Under the pieces are notes generated by a model. The model did not search any database. It was not told the DNA's origin and was given only the letters and a program-made list of their open reading frames with translations. From contig PXBQ01000118.1 in assembly GCA_003566875.1 (NCBI GenBank), forward strand, positions 1-5,283: a DNA stretch of 5,283 bases, written 5' to 3'. The position numbers were made by a program, and so were the translations under genes. Shown here piece by piece: positions 1 through 5,281 of this stretch. The DNA comes from Spirochaetaceae bacterium (GTDB lineage: Bacteria; Spirochaetota; Spirochaetia; DSM-27196; PXBQ01). How positions within the stretch are numbered: the stretch's first letter is position 1; every line of letters starts with the position of its first letter.

Positions 1-223
1 GAGGGCTTTCCGCCTGCAGAATTCGCAGCGATTTTTCGTTTTCATCGACAAACGTCTCGTGGTCGAGCAGATCCATCGGCGGATATCCGCAGAGACTCAA
101 CTCCGGAAACACCACAATTCCCGCGCCGGCGTCCGAGGCGGCGCGCGCGAACTCGAGTATCTTTTCCCGATTCTCGGCGAATGCTCCGATCGTCGTATTA
201 ACCTGCGCGAGCGCTATTTTCAT
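1..223 (-). CDS. nadE: Glutamine-dependent NAD+ synthetase, N-terminal 74 residues (3' end cut by window edge)
   Basis: The enzyme makes NAD+ from deamido-NAD+ and ATP; its N-terminal nitrilase-like domain frees ammonia from glutamine for the C-terminal synthetase domain. Only the first 74 codons are present. They read MKIALAQVNTTIGAF, then a helix, then IVVFPELSLCGYPPMDLL. This is the classic opening of the carbon-nitrogen hydrolase domain of this family: E41 in FPEL is the expected catalytic glutamate and the GYPPxDLL stretch (residues 46-53) is characteristic. The catalytic Lys and Cys and the whole synthetase domain would lie left of base 1. The ATG at 223 is supported by a GAGGT ribosome-binding site eight bases upstream. 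The gene is divergent from the SDR-like gene at 267. A stand-alone nitrilase-family amidase is possible because the synthetase domain is not seen, but the PELSLCGYPPxDLL match favours NadE. Confidence 0.88.
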   Translation of the reverse strand, partial: MKIALAQVNTTIGAFAENREKILEFARAASDAGAGIVVFPELSLCGYPPMDLLDHETFVDENEKSLRILQAESP

Positions 224-228
224 CTCTG

Positions 229-258
229 TTGACCTCACTAATTACCGGGTGCTACTAT
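229..258 (+). promoter_or_regulatory. Promoter of the SDR-like/transporter operon, placed for a leaderless mRNA
   Basis: TTGACC at 229-234 (five of six to the -35 consensus) is followed after 18 bases by TACTAT at 253-258 (four of six to the -10 consensus). A start site about seven bases past the -10 box falls at 264-267, on or just before the ATG at 267. The stretch before that ATG (CTATAGAATAAC) has no Shine-Dalgarno motif, which fits leaderless translation. Seen: boxes and spacing. Inferred: that they function. Confidence 0.5.
232..236 (-). promoter_or_regulatory. Ribosome-binding site of nadE
   Basis: On the minus strand GAGGT is followed by an eight-base spacer and the ATG at 223. This is a canonical Shine-Dalgarno arrangement and fixes the nadE start. 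Three of its bases overlap the TTGACC proposed as the -35 box of the opposite gene. Confidence 0.7.
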
Positions 259-259
259 A
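254..259 (-). promoter_or_regulatory. Candidate -10 box for nadE, overlapping the opposite -10 box
   Basis: On the minus strand these bases read TATAGT, one mismatch from TATAAT, with 30 bases between the box and the nadE ATG. The resulting leader of about 23 bases would contain the GAGGT ribosome-binding site. No convincing -35 box lies 16-18 bases upstream. The box shares five base pairs with the plus-strand TACTAT, so the two promoters could not both be occupied at once. Confidence 0.35.
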
Positions 260-266
260 GAATAAC

Positions 267-923
267 ATGGAGAAAACCATCTTGATAACCGGGAGGTACA
301 CTCCGCTTTCGGCGGATCTTGTGCAGGGTGCGCTCTCCCGGAAGCATCGTGTTCTGGTCACCGTAGATGACTCCGACAGTAATCCGCCGGTTCCCGAAGG
401 CTTCGACGAGGAACTCCATCATCTCGCGTGGAATCCCCGATCGCCGCTCTCCGCGCGGTCCGTGATCCTCTCGGGAACAAATACGTTCGATCCGATCGAC
501 GAGGCGATCGTCGTACTCTCGGCAAACGGCTCGCTGACCCCAATTCACGAAACGCCCGCCGCGACGATCGAGGCCGCGATCGACGCCTCGGTGAAAGGGT
601 ATATATTTCTCGTGAAAGAGATCGTCGCGTACTTTCAGCGACGAAAGGCGGGCACGCTTTCGTTCGTCGTTCACGAGCCCGGTGAGAACTTCGCGGCGCT
701 TTCGGCGTGTGCGTCCGGCTGTTTTCGTGCGCTGGCCGAGTCGATGTTTTCTCTCTATCAAAACGAACCAATCTTGATGCGCGGTTTCCGGTCGGAAACG
801 ACAAACGTCAAGAGTTTCGCCGAGTTCGTTCTCACCAACTGTAGCGATCGACCCGAGAAATCGGGTGGGAAATGGCATGCGTACGCCGATAAGGCGTCGT
901 TCTTCTCGTTCAAACGTGGATGA
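267..923 (+). CDS. Degenerate short-chain dehydrogenase (SDR)-like protein, 218 aa
   Basis: This looks like a Rossmann-fold protein related to classical SDRs. ILITGRYTPLS at residues 5-15 sits where the TGxxxGxG dinucleotide-binding loop belongs, but only T8 and G9 are kept. VVLSANGS (82-89) corresponds to the NNAG strand. GTLSFVVHE (129-137) corresponds to the strand before the catalytic serine. SACASGCFRALAESM (146-160) aligns with the YxxxK helix (YSASKAALRALAES) but has S146 for the catalytic Tyr and S150 for Lys. The length is slightly below the usual 240-260. Normal SDR catalysis therefore looks unlikely; a binding or regulatory role, or a different chemistry, is possible. The start at 267 has no Shine-Dalgarno motif but sits right behind a promoter-like sequence. 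The transporter gene follows 25 bases after the stop, so the two are probably cotranscribed. The family assignment is by eye and the function is unknown. Confidence 0.75.
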   Translation: MEKTILITGRYTPLSADLVQGALSRKHRVLVTVDDSDSNPPVPEGFDEELHHLAWNPRSPLSARSVILSGTNTFDPIDEAIVVLSANGSLTPIHETPAATIEAAIDASVKGYIFLVKEIVAYFQRRKAGTLSFVVHEPGENFAALSACASGCFRALAESMFSLYQNEPILMRGFRSETTNVKSFAEFVLTNCSDRPEKSGGKWHAYADKASFFSFKRG

Positions 924-936
924 TTAACAGCTAATC

Positions 937-940
937 AGGA
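937..940 (+). promoter_or_regulatory. Ribosome-binding site that favours the transporter start at 949
   Basis: AGGA at 937-940 lies eight bases before the ATG at 949, an ideal spacing. The in-frame ATG at 940 overlaps this AGGA and has no other purine-rich stretch at a usable distance. Translation therefore more probably begins at 949, giving MKIWIRVVLG. Confidence 0.6.
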
Positions 941-948
941 TGGGTTTC

Positions 949-2181
949 ATGAAAATTTGGATCAGGGTCGTACTCGGTGCCGCACTCGGAATTGCACTCG
1001 GCGCGTATCTTCCCGAACGCGCGGGAGATACCGCGCAGTTGTTCGGGCGGTTCTTCGACTTCATCGTTGGGGTCGGACGGTATCTTGTCTTTCCGATGAT
1101 CATCACCTCGATCGCCGTCGCGGTGTTCGAGTTACGCGACAGCGGGCGTTTCGTCTTTGTGCTGCTCAAAGCGATCGGAACGATGGCCGTCGTTACCGTC
1201 GCGACCGTCGTTCTGAGCGTGATCGCGATTCTCGTGTTCGTGCCGTCGCGGATCCCTCCGATTCTCGGTGACGTCGTCGTTCCCGCCGTACCGAGCTTCG
1301 GCGGCGTACTTCAAGGGCTCTTCCCCGAGAACCTCTTTTCGGTCTTCCGGTTTGAGACCGCTTTCATCCTTCCTGCGGTCGTCTTTGCGGTGCTACTCGG
1401 TCTCACGTTCCGATCCGAACACGCCGAGACCGAACCGGTCGTAGCGTTCTTCGACTCGCTGAACCGGATTTTCTACCGGATGACCGCGGTGTTCGTCGAT
1501 ATCATCGGCATCGGAATTGTTGCACTCGCGGCGTTTACGATTCTTCGCGCGCGCGGGATCGAGGATTTTTCGATCTTCGGGCAACTCGTCGTCGTTCAGG
1601 TATTCATCTCGGCGCTCATCGGGTTCGGCCTCCTCCCTCTCGTGTTGTACCTGGTCGATCGAACGCGGTCGCCGTTTCAATGGCTGCTCGCGCTCGTGCC
1701 TGCCGCGGTAACCGCTGCGTTCTCGGCCGACGCGTACTTCACTCTCGCTCCGAGCACGCGAATGATTAAAGAGAACGTCGGAATTCCGCGCATGATCGGT
1801 GGATTCGTCCTCCCTCTCGCGACGATCCTCGGACGCGCGGGCACAGCCGCGATGGCCGGTGCTTCGTTCATCGTCGTCCTTCGTTCGTACACGGCGCTCG
1901 ACATCCAGTTCACGCAGATCGTGTGGGTTATCGTGACATCGTGTACGCTCTCGTTCCTGCTTGGATCGGTCCCGGGGGCGGGCCTTCTCGTTGCGCTGAC
2001 GATGTTGTCCGCCGCGTTCGGTCGAGGAATGGACGATGCGTACCTGATTCTTGTACCGATCGTGCCGGTTCTCGCGGCGATCAGCGCCGTGCTCGATGTG
2101 ATGGCGAGCGCGTTTGTCACGACGATCGTCGCGATCTGGGAAGATAACAAGAGGGACATCGAGCCGTACGAGTACGTTTAG
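949..2181 (+). CDS. Divergent dicarboxylate/amino acid:cation symporter-family (DAACS/SLC1) protein, 410 aa
   Basis: This is an inner-membrane protein of the SLC1/GltP fold, with the family's usual length and about eight hydrophobic segments. Family marks are the start MKIWIRVVLGAALGIALG, FPMIITSIAVAVFEL (48-62), the hairpin-1 region around 256-282 ending in MIKENVGIPRMIGGFVLPL (272-290), GTAAM (298-302) and VPGAG (341-345) in hairpin 2. The ligand-binding positions are unusual. The serine-rich hairpin-1 motif is replaced by FSADAY (258-263), NMDGT reads GRAGT (295-299), and by eye alignment to GltPh D394, R397, T398, N401 and D405 become A376, S379, A380, D383 and S387. Membership is clear, but glutamate/aspartate transport cannot be assumed; substrate and coupling ion are unknown. 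The alternative ATG at 940 would add three residues, but the AGGA spacing favours 949. It is probably cotranscribed with the SDR-like gene. Confidence 0.85.
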   Translation: MKIWIRVVLGAALGIALGAYLPERAGDTAQLFGRFFDFIVGVGRYLVFPMIITSIAVAVFELRDSGRFVFVLLKAIGTMAVVTVATVVLSVIAILVFVPSRIPPILGDVVVPAVPSFGGVLQGLFPENLFSVFRFETAFILPAVVFAVLLGLTFRSEHAETEPVVAFFDSLNRIFYRMTAVFVDIIGIGIVALAAFTILRARGIEDFSIFGQLVVVQVFISALIGFGLLPLVLYLVDRTRSPFQWLLALVPAAVTAAFSADAYFTLAPSTRMIKENVGIPRMIGGFVLPLATILGRAGTAAMAGASFIVVLRSYTALDIQFTQIVWVIVTSCTLSFLLGSVPGAGLLVALTMLSAAFGRGMDDAYLILVPIVPVLAAISAVLDVMASAFVTTIVAIWEDNKRDIEPYEYV

Positions 2182-2197
2182 CGGGGCGGATCGTATC

Positions 2198-2213
2198 CCG
2201 GGCTTTGTCCCGG
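2198..2213. terminator. GC-rich hairpin between convergent genes, possible weak bidirectional terminator
   Basis: CCGGG and CCCGG pair across a six-base loop (CTTTGT). An outer GC-GATC pairing with one bulged G may extend the stem. It lies in the 43 bases between two convergent stop codons, where a shared terminator would be expected. Neither side has a T-run, so it is not a standard intrinsic terminator. Confidence 0.3.
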
Positions 2214-2224
2214 CGGTGATCGCG

Positions 2225-2911
2225 TTACCGCTGCGCGGGCACGACGCGGATCGTGAGCGTCGGGATGATCATCAACTCGTCCCAAAACGGGGTGTCGAAC
2301 GCGGACCAAAGGTTATAGACCGGGATCGTTGTTCTGATCGATAGCACCGCGCGCGTCCGCTCCGATACCGCGTACGCTACCGACCCAAAAAACTCGGGCG
2401 CGAGAAAGCGCCCCGCGCGCAAGAAGTACGAGCGTAGTTCGCCGATCTCGGTCCCGTCGATCGGTACTACCGGGATCCGGAACAGCAACGACGGCGACGC
2501 GCCGAGACCGAACGCGACTTTCTCCGCGAACGCATACTCCCACGTGAACGGAAAGCCCATGATCACACCGAGAGTGCCCGCGATCGACCCGAGTTCGGCT
2601 CCCGTCTCGATCTGAGTAGGGACCGCCTTGCCGGAGTCCTTCAGCAGGATGTACTCCTGACCGAAAAAGCGCACCGACGGAGAGAAGAACCACGACTCGC
2701 TCAAGCTGAAGCGGGCTCCACCGCCGACGGCGAACCGGATCGGCGAGACGTCGCTGCCTTGTACGATGTCTCCGGCCGAGTCGACCCGGTAGCCGTTCAG
2801 GATGATCGCTTGGCCTAAGTGAAACTCATAACCTGCGTACTCGAACGCGGGAAGGTAGACACAGACAAAAAAGAAAGCGGCGAGAACGGTGACTTTTTTT
2901 GCGACCGACAT
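2225..2911 (-). CDS. Exported beta-rich protein, possible outer-membrane beta-barrel, 228 aa
   Basis: I do not recognise a named family. The ATG at 2911 gives MSVAKKVTVLAAFFFVCVYLP: two lysines, then a hydrophobic core at residues 8-20, a convincing signal peptide whose cleavage site is unclear (somewhere in residues 22-27). The rest is rich in alternating hydrophobic/polar stretches with aromatic ends, for example FAVGGGARFSL, WFFSPSVRFFG, KVAFGLGASPSLLF, FFGSVAYAVSE, RAVLSIRTTIPVY and IIPTLTIRVV. That pattern is typical of small 8- to 10-strand barrels, but the last residue is Arg rather than the aromatic usual for proteobacterial barrels. An in-frame ATG at 2935 would add eight residues, but it lies within the promoter-like sequence and spoils the signal peptide, so 2911 is preferred. 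The gene follows the DUF2259-type gene by 75 bases on the same strand and has its own -10-like box. Confidence 0.75.
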   Translation of the reverse strand: MSVAKKVTVLAAFFFVCVYLPAFEYAGYEFHLGQAIILNGYRVDSAGDIVQGSDVSPIRFAVGGGARFSLSESWFFSPSVRFFGQEYILLKDSGKAVPTQIETGAELGSIAGTLGVIMGFPFTWEYAFAEKVAFGLGASPSLLFRIPVVPIDGTEIGELRSYFLRAGRFLAPEFFGSVAYAVSERTRAVLSIRTTIPVYNLWSAFDTPFWDELMIIPTLTIRVVPAQR

Positions 2912-2917
2912 CGTACG

Positions 2918-2949
2918 TATACTATACCACGACACGGCCGCCGCAACAA
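2918..2949 (-). promoter_or_regulatory. Promoter with extended -10 just upstream of the exported-protein gene
   Basis: On the minus strand TGGTATAGT forms an extended -10 element (TGn plus TATAGT, one mismatch to consensus), ending nine bases before the ATG at 2911. TTGTTG lies 17 bases upstream as a weak -35 box. A start site about seven bases after the -10 would leave a leader of only two or three bases, and no Shine-Dalgarno motif lies between box and ATG. Confidence 0.45.
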
Positions 2950-2986
2950 TGAAGCCGTGGCGATGGATCGGAACGGCGATGGCCCG

Positions 2987-3676
2987 TCACCGAATCGCGA
3001 CGGTCTCCACCATGTAGCGGACGCGATGTCCGGCCGCGGCGTGCATCTGCATCTCGACGACGAAAACGACCGACCGTTCGTCAGGTGAGACTATCACTTG
3101 ATGGATTGTGTACTTGCGGACACCGTCGCGATCGAAGTTCGGCAGGCCTACGGTGAAGCTCCGCGTTCTCGACTCGGCCGTGAACGTGAAATCGATGTGA
3201 AAACGTGCCTTGACCGCGGCGCCCGTTCCGGTGCTCTGTTGGTTGAGTCTTAACTCATATCGTGAACCCGTCTCAAAGTCCCGGAACGACAGTCGATCGC
3301 GGGGTTCGGAGTCGTTGATTCTCACGTACACGAGACGGCCCGTTCTCAGATGGTCGATCGCGCGGGCGTTCACGAAAGCTGCGTTCTCGCCCAAGATGTT
3401 GTAAAGCGCGCCGCTGCCGTCCTGTCCCGGCGTCAGCTCGACGTCGTACGTCTTGCGGAAGACGCCGTTCGGCACAAAACGATTCGCCGGAACGTCGACC
3501 GTGAACAACTCCGCGTACGGGCGAGACCGGGCTACATCGATGCCGTACTGGGCGAACATGAATGTCCGCGAGTTCTCAGAGAACCCGAGATTGGCAAACG
3601 TCGCGATATCGCCCGCAAACGCCGTGGTTGCGGTTACGGCGAGAATCAGGCAAAACACGAGGCGTCTATTGGTCAT
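2987..3676 (-). CDS. Secreted protein of the DUF2259 type, 229 aa
   Basis: The protein begins MTNRRLVFCLILAVTATTAFA followed by GD, a textbook signal peptide (Arg pair at 4-5, hydrophobic core 6-14, AFA cleavage site before residue 22), giving a mature periplasmic or secreted protein of about 208 aa. The mature start GDIATFANLGFSENSRTFMFAQYGID, followed by PYAELFTVDV, resembles the opening of DUF2259 predicted secreted proteins as I remember them from spirochaetes and some proteobacteria. The domain has no known activity. The C-terminal part contains VSPDERSVVFVVEMQM, and that stretch and LGFSENSRTFMF both resemble WD40/TolB-like propeller blade strands. The start at 3676 fits both the signal peptide and a GAGGGGGG stretch upstream. 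The long open frame running further upstream is an artefact of the opposite gene. The exported-protein gene lies downstream on the same strand. Confidence 0.8.
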   Translation of the reverse strand: MTNRRLVFCLILAVTATTAFAGDIATFANLGFSENSRTFMFAQYGIDVARSRPYAELFTVDVPANRFVPNGVFRKTYDVELTPGQDGSGALYNILGENAAFVNARAIDHLRTGRLVYVRINDSEPRDRLSFRDFETGSRYELRLNQQSTGTGAAVKARFHIDFTFTAESRTRSFTVGLPNFDRDGVRKYTIHQVIVSPDERSVVFVVEMQMHAAAGHRVRYMVETVAIR

Positions 3677-3683
3677 CGATATG

Positions 3684-3692
3684 CCCCCCTCT
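3684..3692 (-). promoter_or_regulatory. Purine-rich ribosome-binding site of the DUF2259-type gene
   Basis: On the minus strand AGAGGGGGG lies 7 bases before the ATG at 3676; its GAGG core is about 11 bases away, rather long, while the trailing G-run is nearer. It supports the start at 3676. It overlaps a TATAGA box at 3690-3695, so it can act only if transcription starts further upstream. Confidence 0.45.
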
Positions 3693-3698
3693 ATATCA
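3690..3698 (-). promoter_or_regulatory. Candidate extended -10 box of the DUF2259-type gene
   Basis: The minus strand reads TGATATAGA, an extended -10 form (TGn plus TATAGA, four of six to consensus). No clear -35 box is seen. If used, the leader would be only about six bases. The same TTGATATA core forms the opposite promoter at 3747-3755. Confidence 0.3.
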
Positions 3699-3753
3699 AT
3701 ATCGAACAAATTCCACGTTCCTATAGTTTTTTTGGGCTCGATATTTTGATATA
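3692..3753. repeat. Imperfect inverted repeat spanning the divergent promoter region
   Basis: The left arm (3692-3705, TATATCAATATCGA) is the reverse complement of the right arm (3738-3753, TCGATATTTTGATATA) apart from two extra T residues in the right arm. Each arm covers the putative -10 region of one divergent gene. It may be a pair of regulator-binding half-sites, or two similar AT-rich extended -10 regions facing opposite ways. Confidence 0.5.
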
Positions 3754-3755
3754 CT
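3747..3755 (+). promoter_or_regulatory. Extended -10 box placed for a leaderless mRNA of the polytopic membrane protein gene
   Basis: TGATATACT is an extended -10 element (TGn plus TATACT, five of six to consensus). Only six bases (CGCCTC) separate it from the ATG at 3762, so the expected start site falls on the A of the start codon. There is no ribosome-binding site. The -35 region is only a T-run (3727-3733), and the TGn extension could compensate. Confidence 0.55.
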
Positions 3756-3761
3756 CGCCTC

Positions 3762-4589
3762 ATGACGATCGCCGTCCGGAATGCCGCGTTACGAGTCGGT
3801 AGCTTTATCTGTTTCCTCGTCGTTGTCGGATACGCGGTCGTGATGAGCCGCATCATCGCGATCCCGCTCGACCGTGTGTACGAGATCGTCGGGCCGGGCG
3901 AGGCGTCGGTGTTCCCGAGCTGGGTCGTCGGCGGATCGATTCTCTGGACCGCGTGGTTCCTCGGTTTCATTCCGGTATTCTCGTTTGCTGCCGGCTTGTT
4001 GTTCGTCAGGTACTTCCGAAAAACGACCGCTCCCGAGATCTTTTTCTTTATCGTTTTCCTGATGTCTCTCGTCTTCGATTCGATGAAGCTGCTGAATGTC
4101 CTGTTAATCGCCGAAAACATGCCGCTTGAACTCCAGAATCTCGTAACACGCGCAGTTACGTTTGGGTATGTGTTCGGCGTTGCGTGTTTGTTTCTTTCGA
4201 GCCTCTACTCCGCGGGCATCGATTACCAGAAGACCGAAGCGATCGTCGGGATCACTGCGCTGATCTCGTTTGCATTTGCGTACACGATCCCCGTTAACAC
4301 GTTTGTCTTCTACCCGAACCTTATTCACCGGGTCGGTGACGGTTCGATGATCGTGATCGTCGTGACGTTCGTGTACATCGTGACGTTCTTGAATCTCGTC
4401 CAGTCCGCAATCCGATCGGCGAGTTGGTCCGACGTGCAGCTCGCGTGCGCCGTGCTCTTGACCGCAGCCGGTCGCGAGTTGATTTTTCGGGGGGCTGGGC
4501 CGGTCGGCCTGAGTCTCGGCGCGATTCTTCTCATCGCCGGCGCGGTATGGTTCGGCGTGAAGAAGTACTCAGCGTATCTGTGGGCCTAA
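3762..4589 (+). CDS. Polytopic inner-membrane protein of unknown function, 275 aa
   Basis: I do not recognise the family. Hydrophobic segments suggest about eight transmembrane helices, near residues 11-32, 55-84, 92-116, 131-150, 158-178, 194-214, 223-243 and 249-266. Connecting loops are short; the longest polar stretch is at 33-54 (PLDRVYEIVGPGEASVFPSW), between the first two helices. Charged or polar residues lie at the edges of or within helices, including D106, K109 and N112 in the third and R238-E239 in the seventh, and could be functional. The short C-terminus (VKKYSAYLWA) carries no kinase, cyclase or other output domain. The overall look resembles small seven- or eight-helix sensor-type membrane domains, but that is only an impression. 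The start at 3762 directly follows an extended -10 box. The gene is divergent from the DUF2259-type gene and convergent with the lipid kinase gene. Confidence 0.78.
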   Translation: MTIAVRNAALRVGSFICFLVVVGYAVVMSRIIAIPLDRVYEIVGPGEASVFPSWVVGGSILWTAWFLGFIPVFSFAAGLLFVRYFRKTTAPEIFFFIVFLMSLVFDSMKLLNVLLIAENMPLELQNLVTRAVTFGYVFGVACLFLSSLYSAGIDYQKTEAIVGITALISFAFAYTIPVNTFVFYPNLIHRVGDGSMIVIVVTFVYIVTFLNLVQSAIRSASWSDVQLACAVLLTAAGRELIFRGAGPVGLSLGAILLIAGAVWFGVKKYSAYLWA

Positions 4590-4592
4590 TCG

Positions 4593-4605
4593 GCGCGAAA
4601 CGCGC
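4593..4605. terminator. Small GC hairpin after the membrane protein gene
   Basis: GCGCG and CGCGC pair around an AAA loop four bases after the stop codon, and TC/GA may add two more pairs past a bulged G. It lies in the 71 bases between two convergent genes. No T-run follows, so a terminator role is only a suggestion. Confidence 0.25.
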
Positions 4606-4660
4606 GATACCGGGGTACTGCTGCGCGGGATACTCCTGTGGATATTTCGCTAATCGAACG

Positions 4661-5281
4661 CTAGATGAGCATGAGATACGCGACCAATCCCGTCCCTATC
4701 GGGAGCACGATGTTGTCGACGTCTTTGAGCGGCGTTATCTCGAGAAACGTTGCCACGAGCGCGATGACAACCGCGTGGGCCGGCAGAGCCGTGATGTAGT
4801 AGGTCGGGATCAACACCGCGACGAAACACGCCAGACTGCCTTCGAGCGACTTGCCGCCGGGGATCCGTATCGTCCCGAAAGCACGTCCGACAAGGCTTGC
4901 AAACCCGTCGCCGAAAGCGAGCGCGAAAATCGCGATTCGAGCAGCCGGGTCAGGGTAGAGCAGGAGGGCCGCCATCGCGCCGATCCCGAGAGTGACCGGT
5001 CCGAGCACGAACCCGCCGAGATCACGCGTTCGTGACGCGCTCATCGTCAAACCCGAAACGATGTAAACCGGCCGGCCGGCCAGGCGGAGCGTCTCCGCGT
5101 ACGCGTAAAACACGGTGCCGAACGCAAGGAGCGAGAGAGTCGGGGCGACGCCGATGATTCCTACGACGAACGGTACAAAAGCGACCGAGATATGAATCGA
5201 TTTCCTGATGAGTTCGATCTCGACATCGGGCGAGATTGAGAACCGGCCGGCCACCGCCCGTGGTGTTCTCAAATTTTCCAT
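4661..5281 (-). CDS. Dolichol/phytol kinase-family (SEC59-type) CTP-dependent lipid kinase, 206 aa
   Basis: Members of this family are membrane enzymes that phosphorylate a lipid alcohol (dolichol, phytol, diacylglycerol or another polyprenol), usually with CTP. The motifs appear in order: ELIRKSIHIS (23-32), YAETLRLAG (61-69), RTRDLGGFVLGPVTLGIG (84-101), ALAFGDGFASLVGRAFG (120-136), GKSLEGSLACF (143-153) and EITPLKDVDNIVLPIGTG (181-198). The GDxxAxxxGxxxG segment, the GKSxEGS motif and the acidic DxDN stretch are the conserved nucleotide-handling region. Several hydrophobic helices lie between them. At 206 aa it is a normal size for bacterial members. Which lipid it phosphorylates cannot be told here. 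The ATG at 5281 lies two bases from the window edge, so its ribosome-binding site is out of view and an earlier start is possible. It converges on the polytopic membrane protein gene. Confidence 0.85.
   Translation of the reverse strand: MENLRTPRAVAGRFSISPDVEIELIRKSIHISVAFVPFVVGIIGVAPTLSLLAFGTVFYAYAETLRLAGRPVYIVSGLTMSASRTRDLGGFVLGPVTLGIGAMAALLLYPDPAARIAIFALAFGDGFASLVGRAFGTIRIPGGKSLEGSLACFVAVLIPTYYITALPAHAVVIALVATFLEITPLKDVDNIVLPIGTGLVAYLMLI

Noticed and set aside
255..878. Long open frame on the minus strand opposite the SDR-like gene
   Set aside because: Its product is Arg-rich and low in hydrophobic structure, it matches no fold I know, and it is fully antisense to a coherent Rossmann-like protein. 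It is a by-product of GC-rich codon use.
1677..2159. Minus-strand open frame inside the transporter gene
   Set aside because: It is a shadow of a clearly recognisable SLC1 protein; the Ser/Thr/Arg-rich product has no ribosome-binding site or family resemblance that I can see.
2933..2959. Hairpin CACGGC...GCCGTG between the two exported-protein genes
   Set aside because: The stem is only six base pairs with a 15-base loop and no T-run, so it is too weak to call a terminator or operator.
2959..2982. Direct repeat GGCGATGG twice, 16 bases apart
   Set aside because: Eight-base repeats in GC-rich sequence arise easily by chance, and no promoter or coding role is evident.
3677..4120. Upstream extension of the DUF2259-type gene by 148 codons
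   Set aside because: It is antisense to the polytopic membrane protein gene, and it would bury a clear signal peptide inside the protein. The start at 3676 has a purine-rich ribosome-binding site.
4611..4639. Near-identical direct repeat CGGGGTACTGCTG / CGGGATACTCCTG in a convergent intergenic gap
   Set aside because: There are only two imperfect 13-base copies with no array continuation, and no attachment-site or CRISPR context. It is probably chance.
4424..5035. Plus-strand open frame bridging the last two genes
   Set aside because: The product is very rich in Arg, Asp and Glu, spans the end of one gene and runs antisense to the motif-rich lipid kinase gene, so it is not a credible gene.
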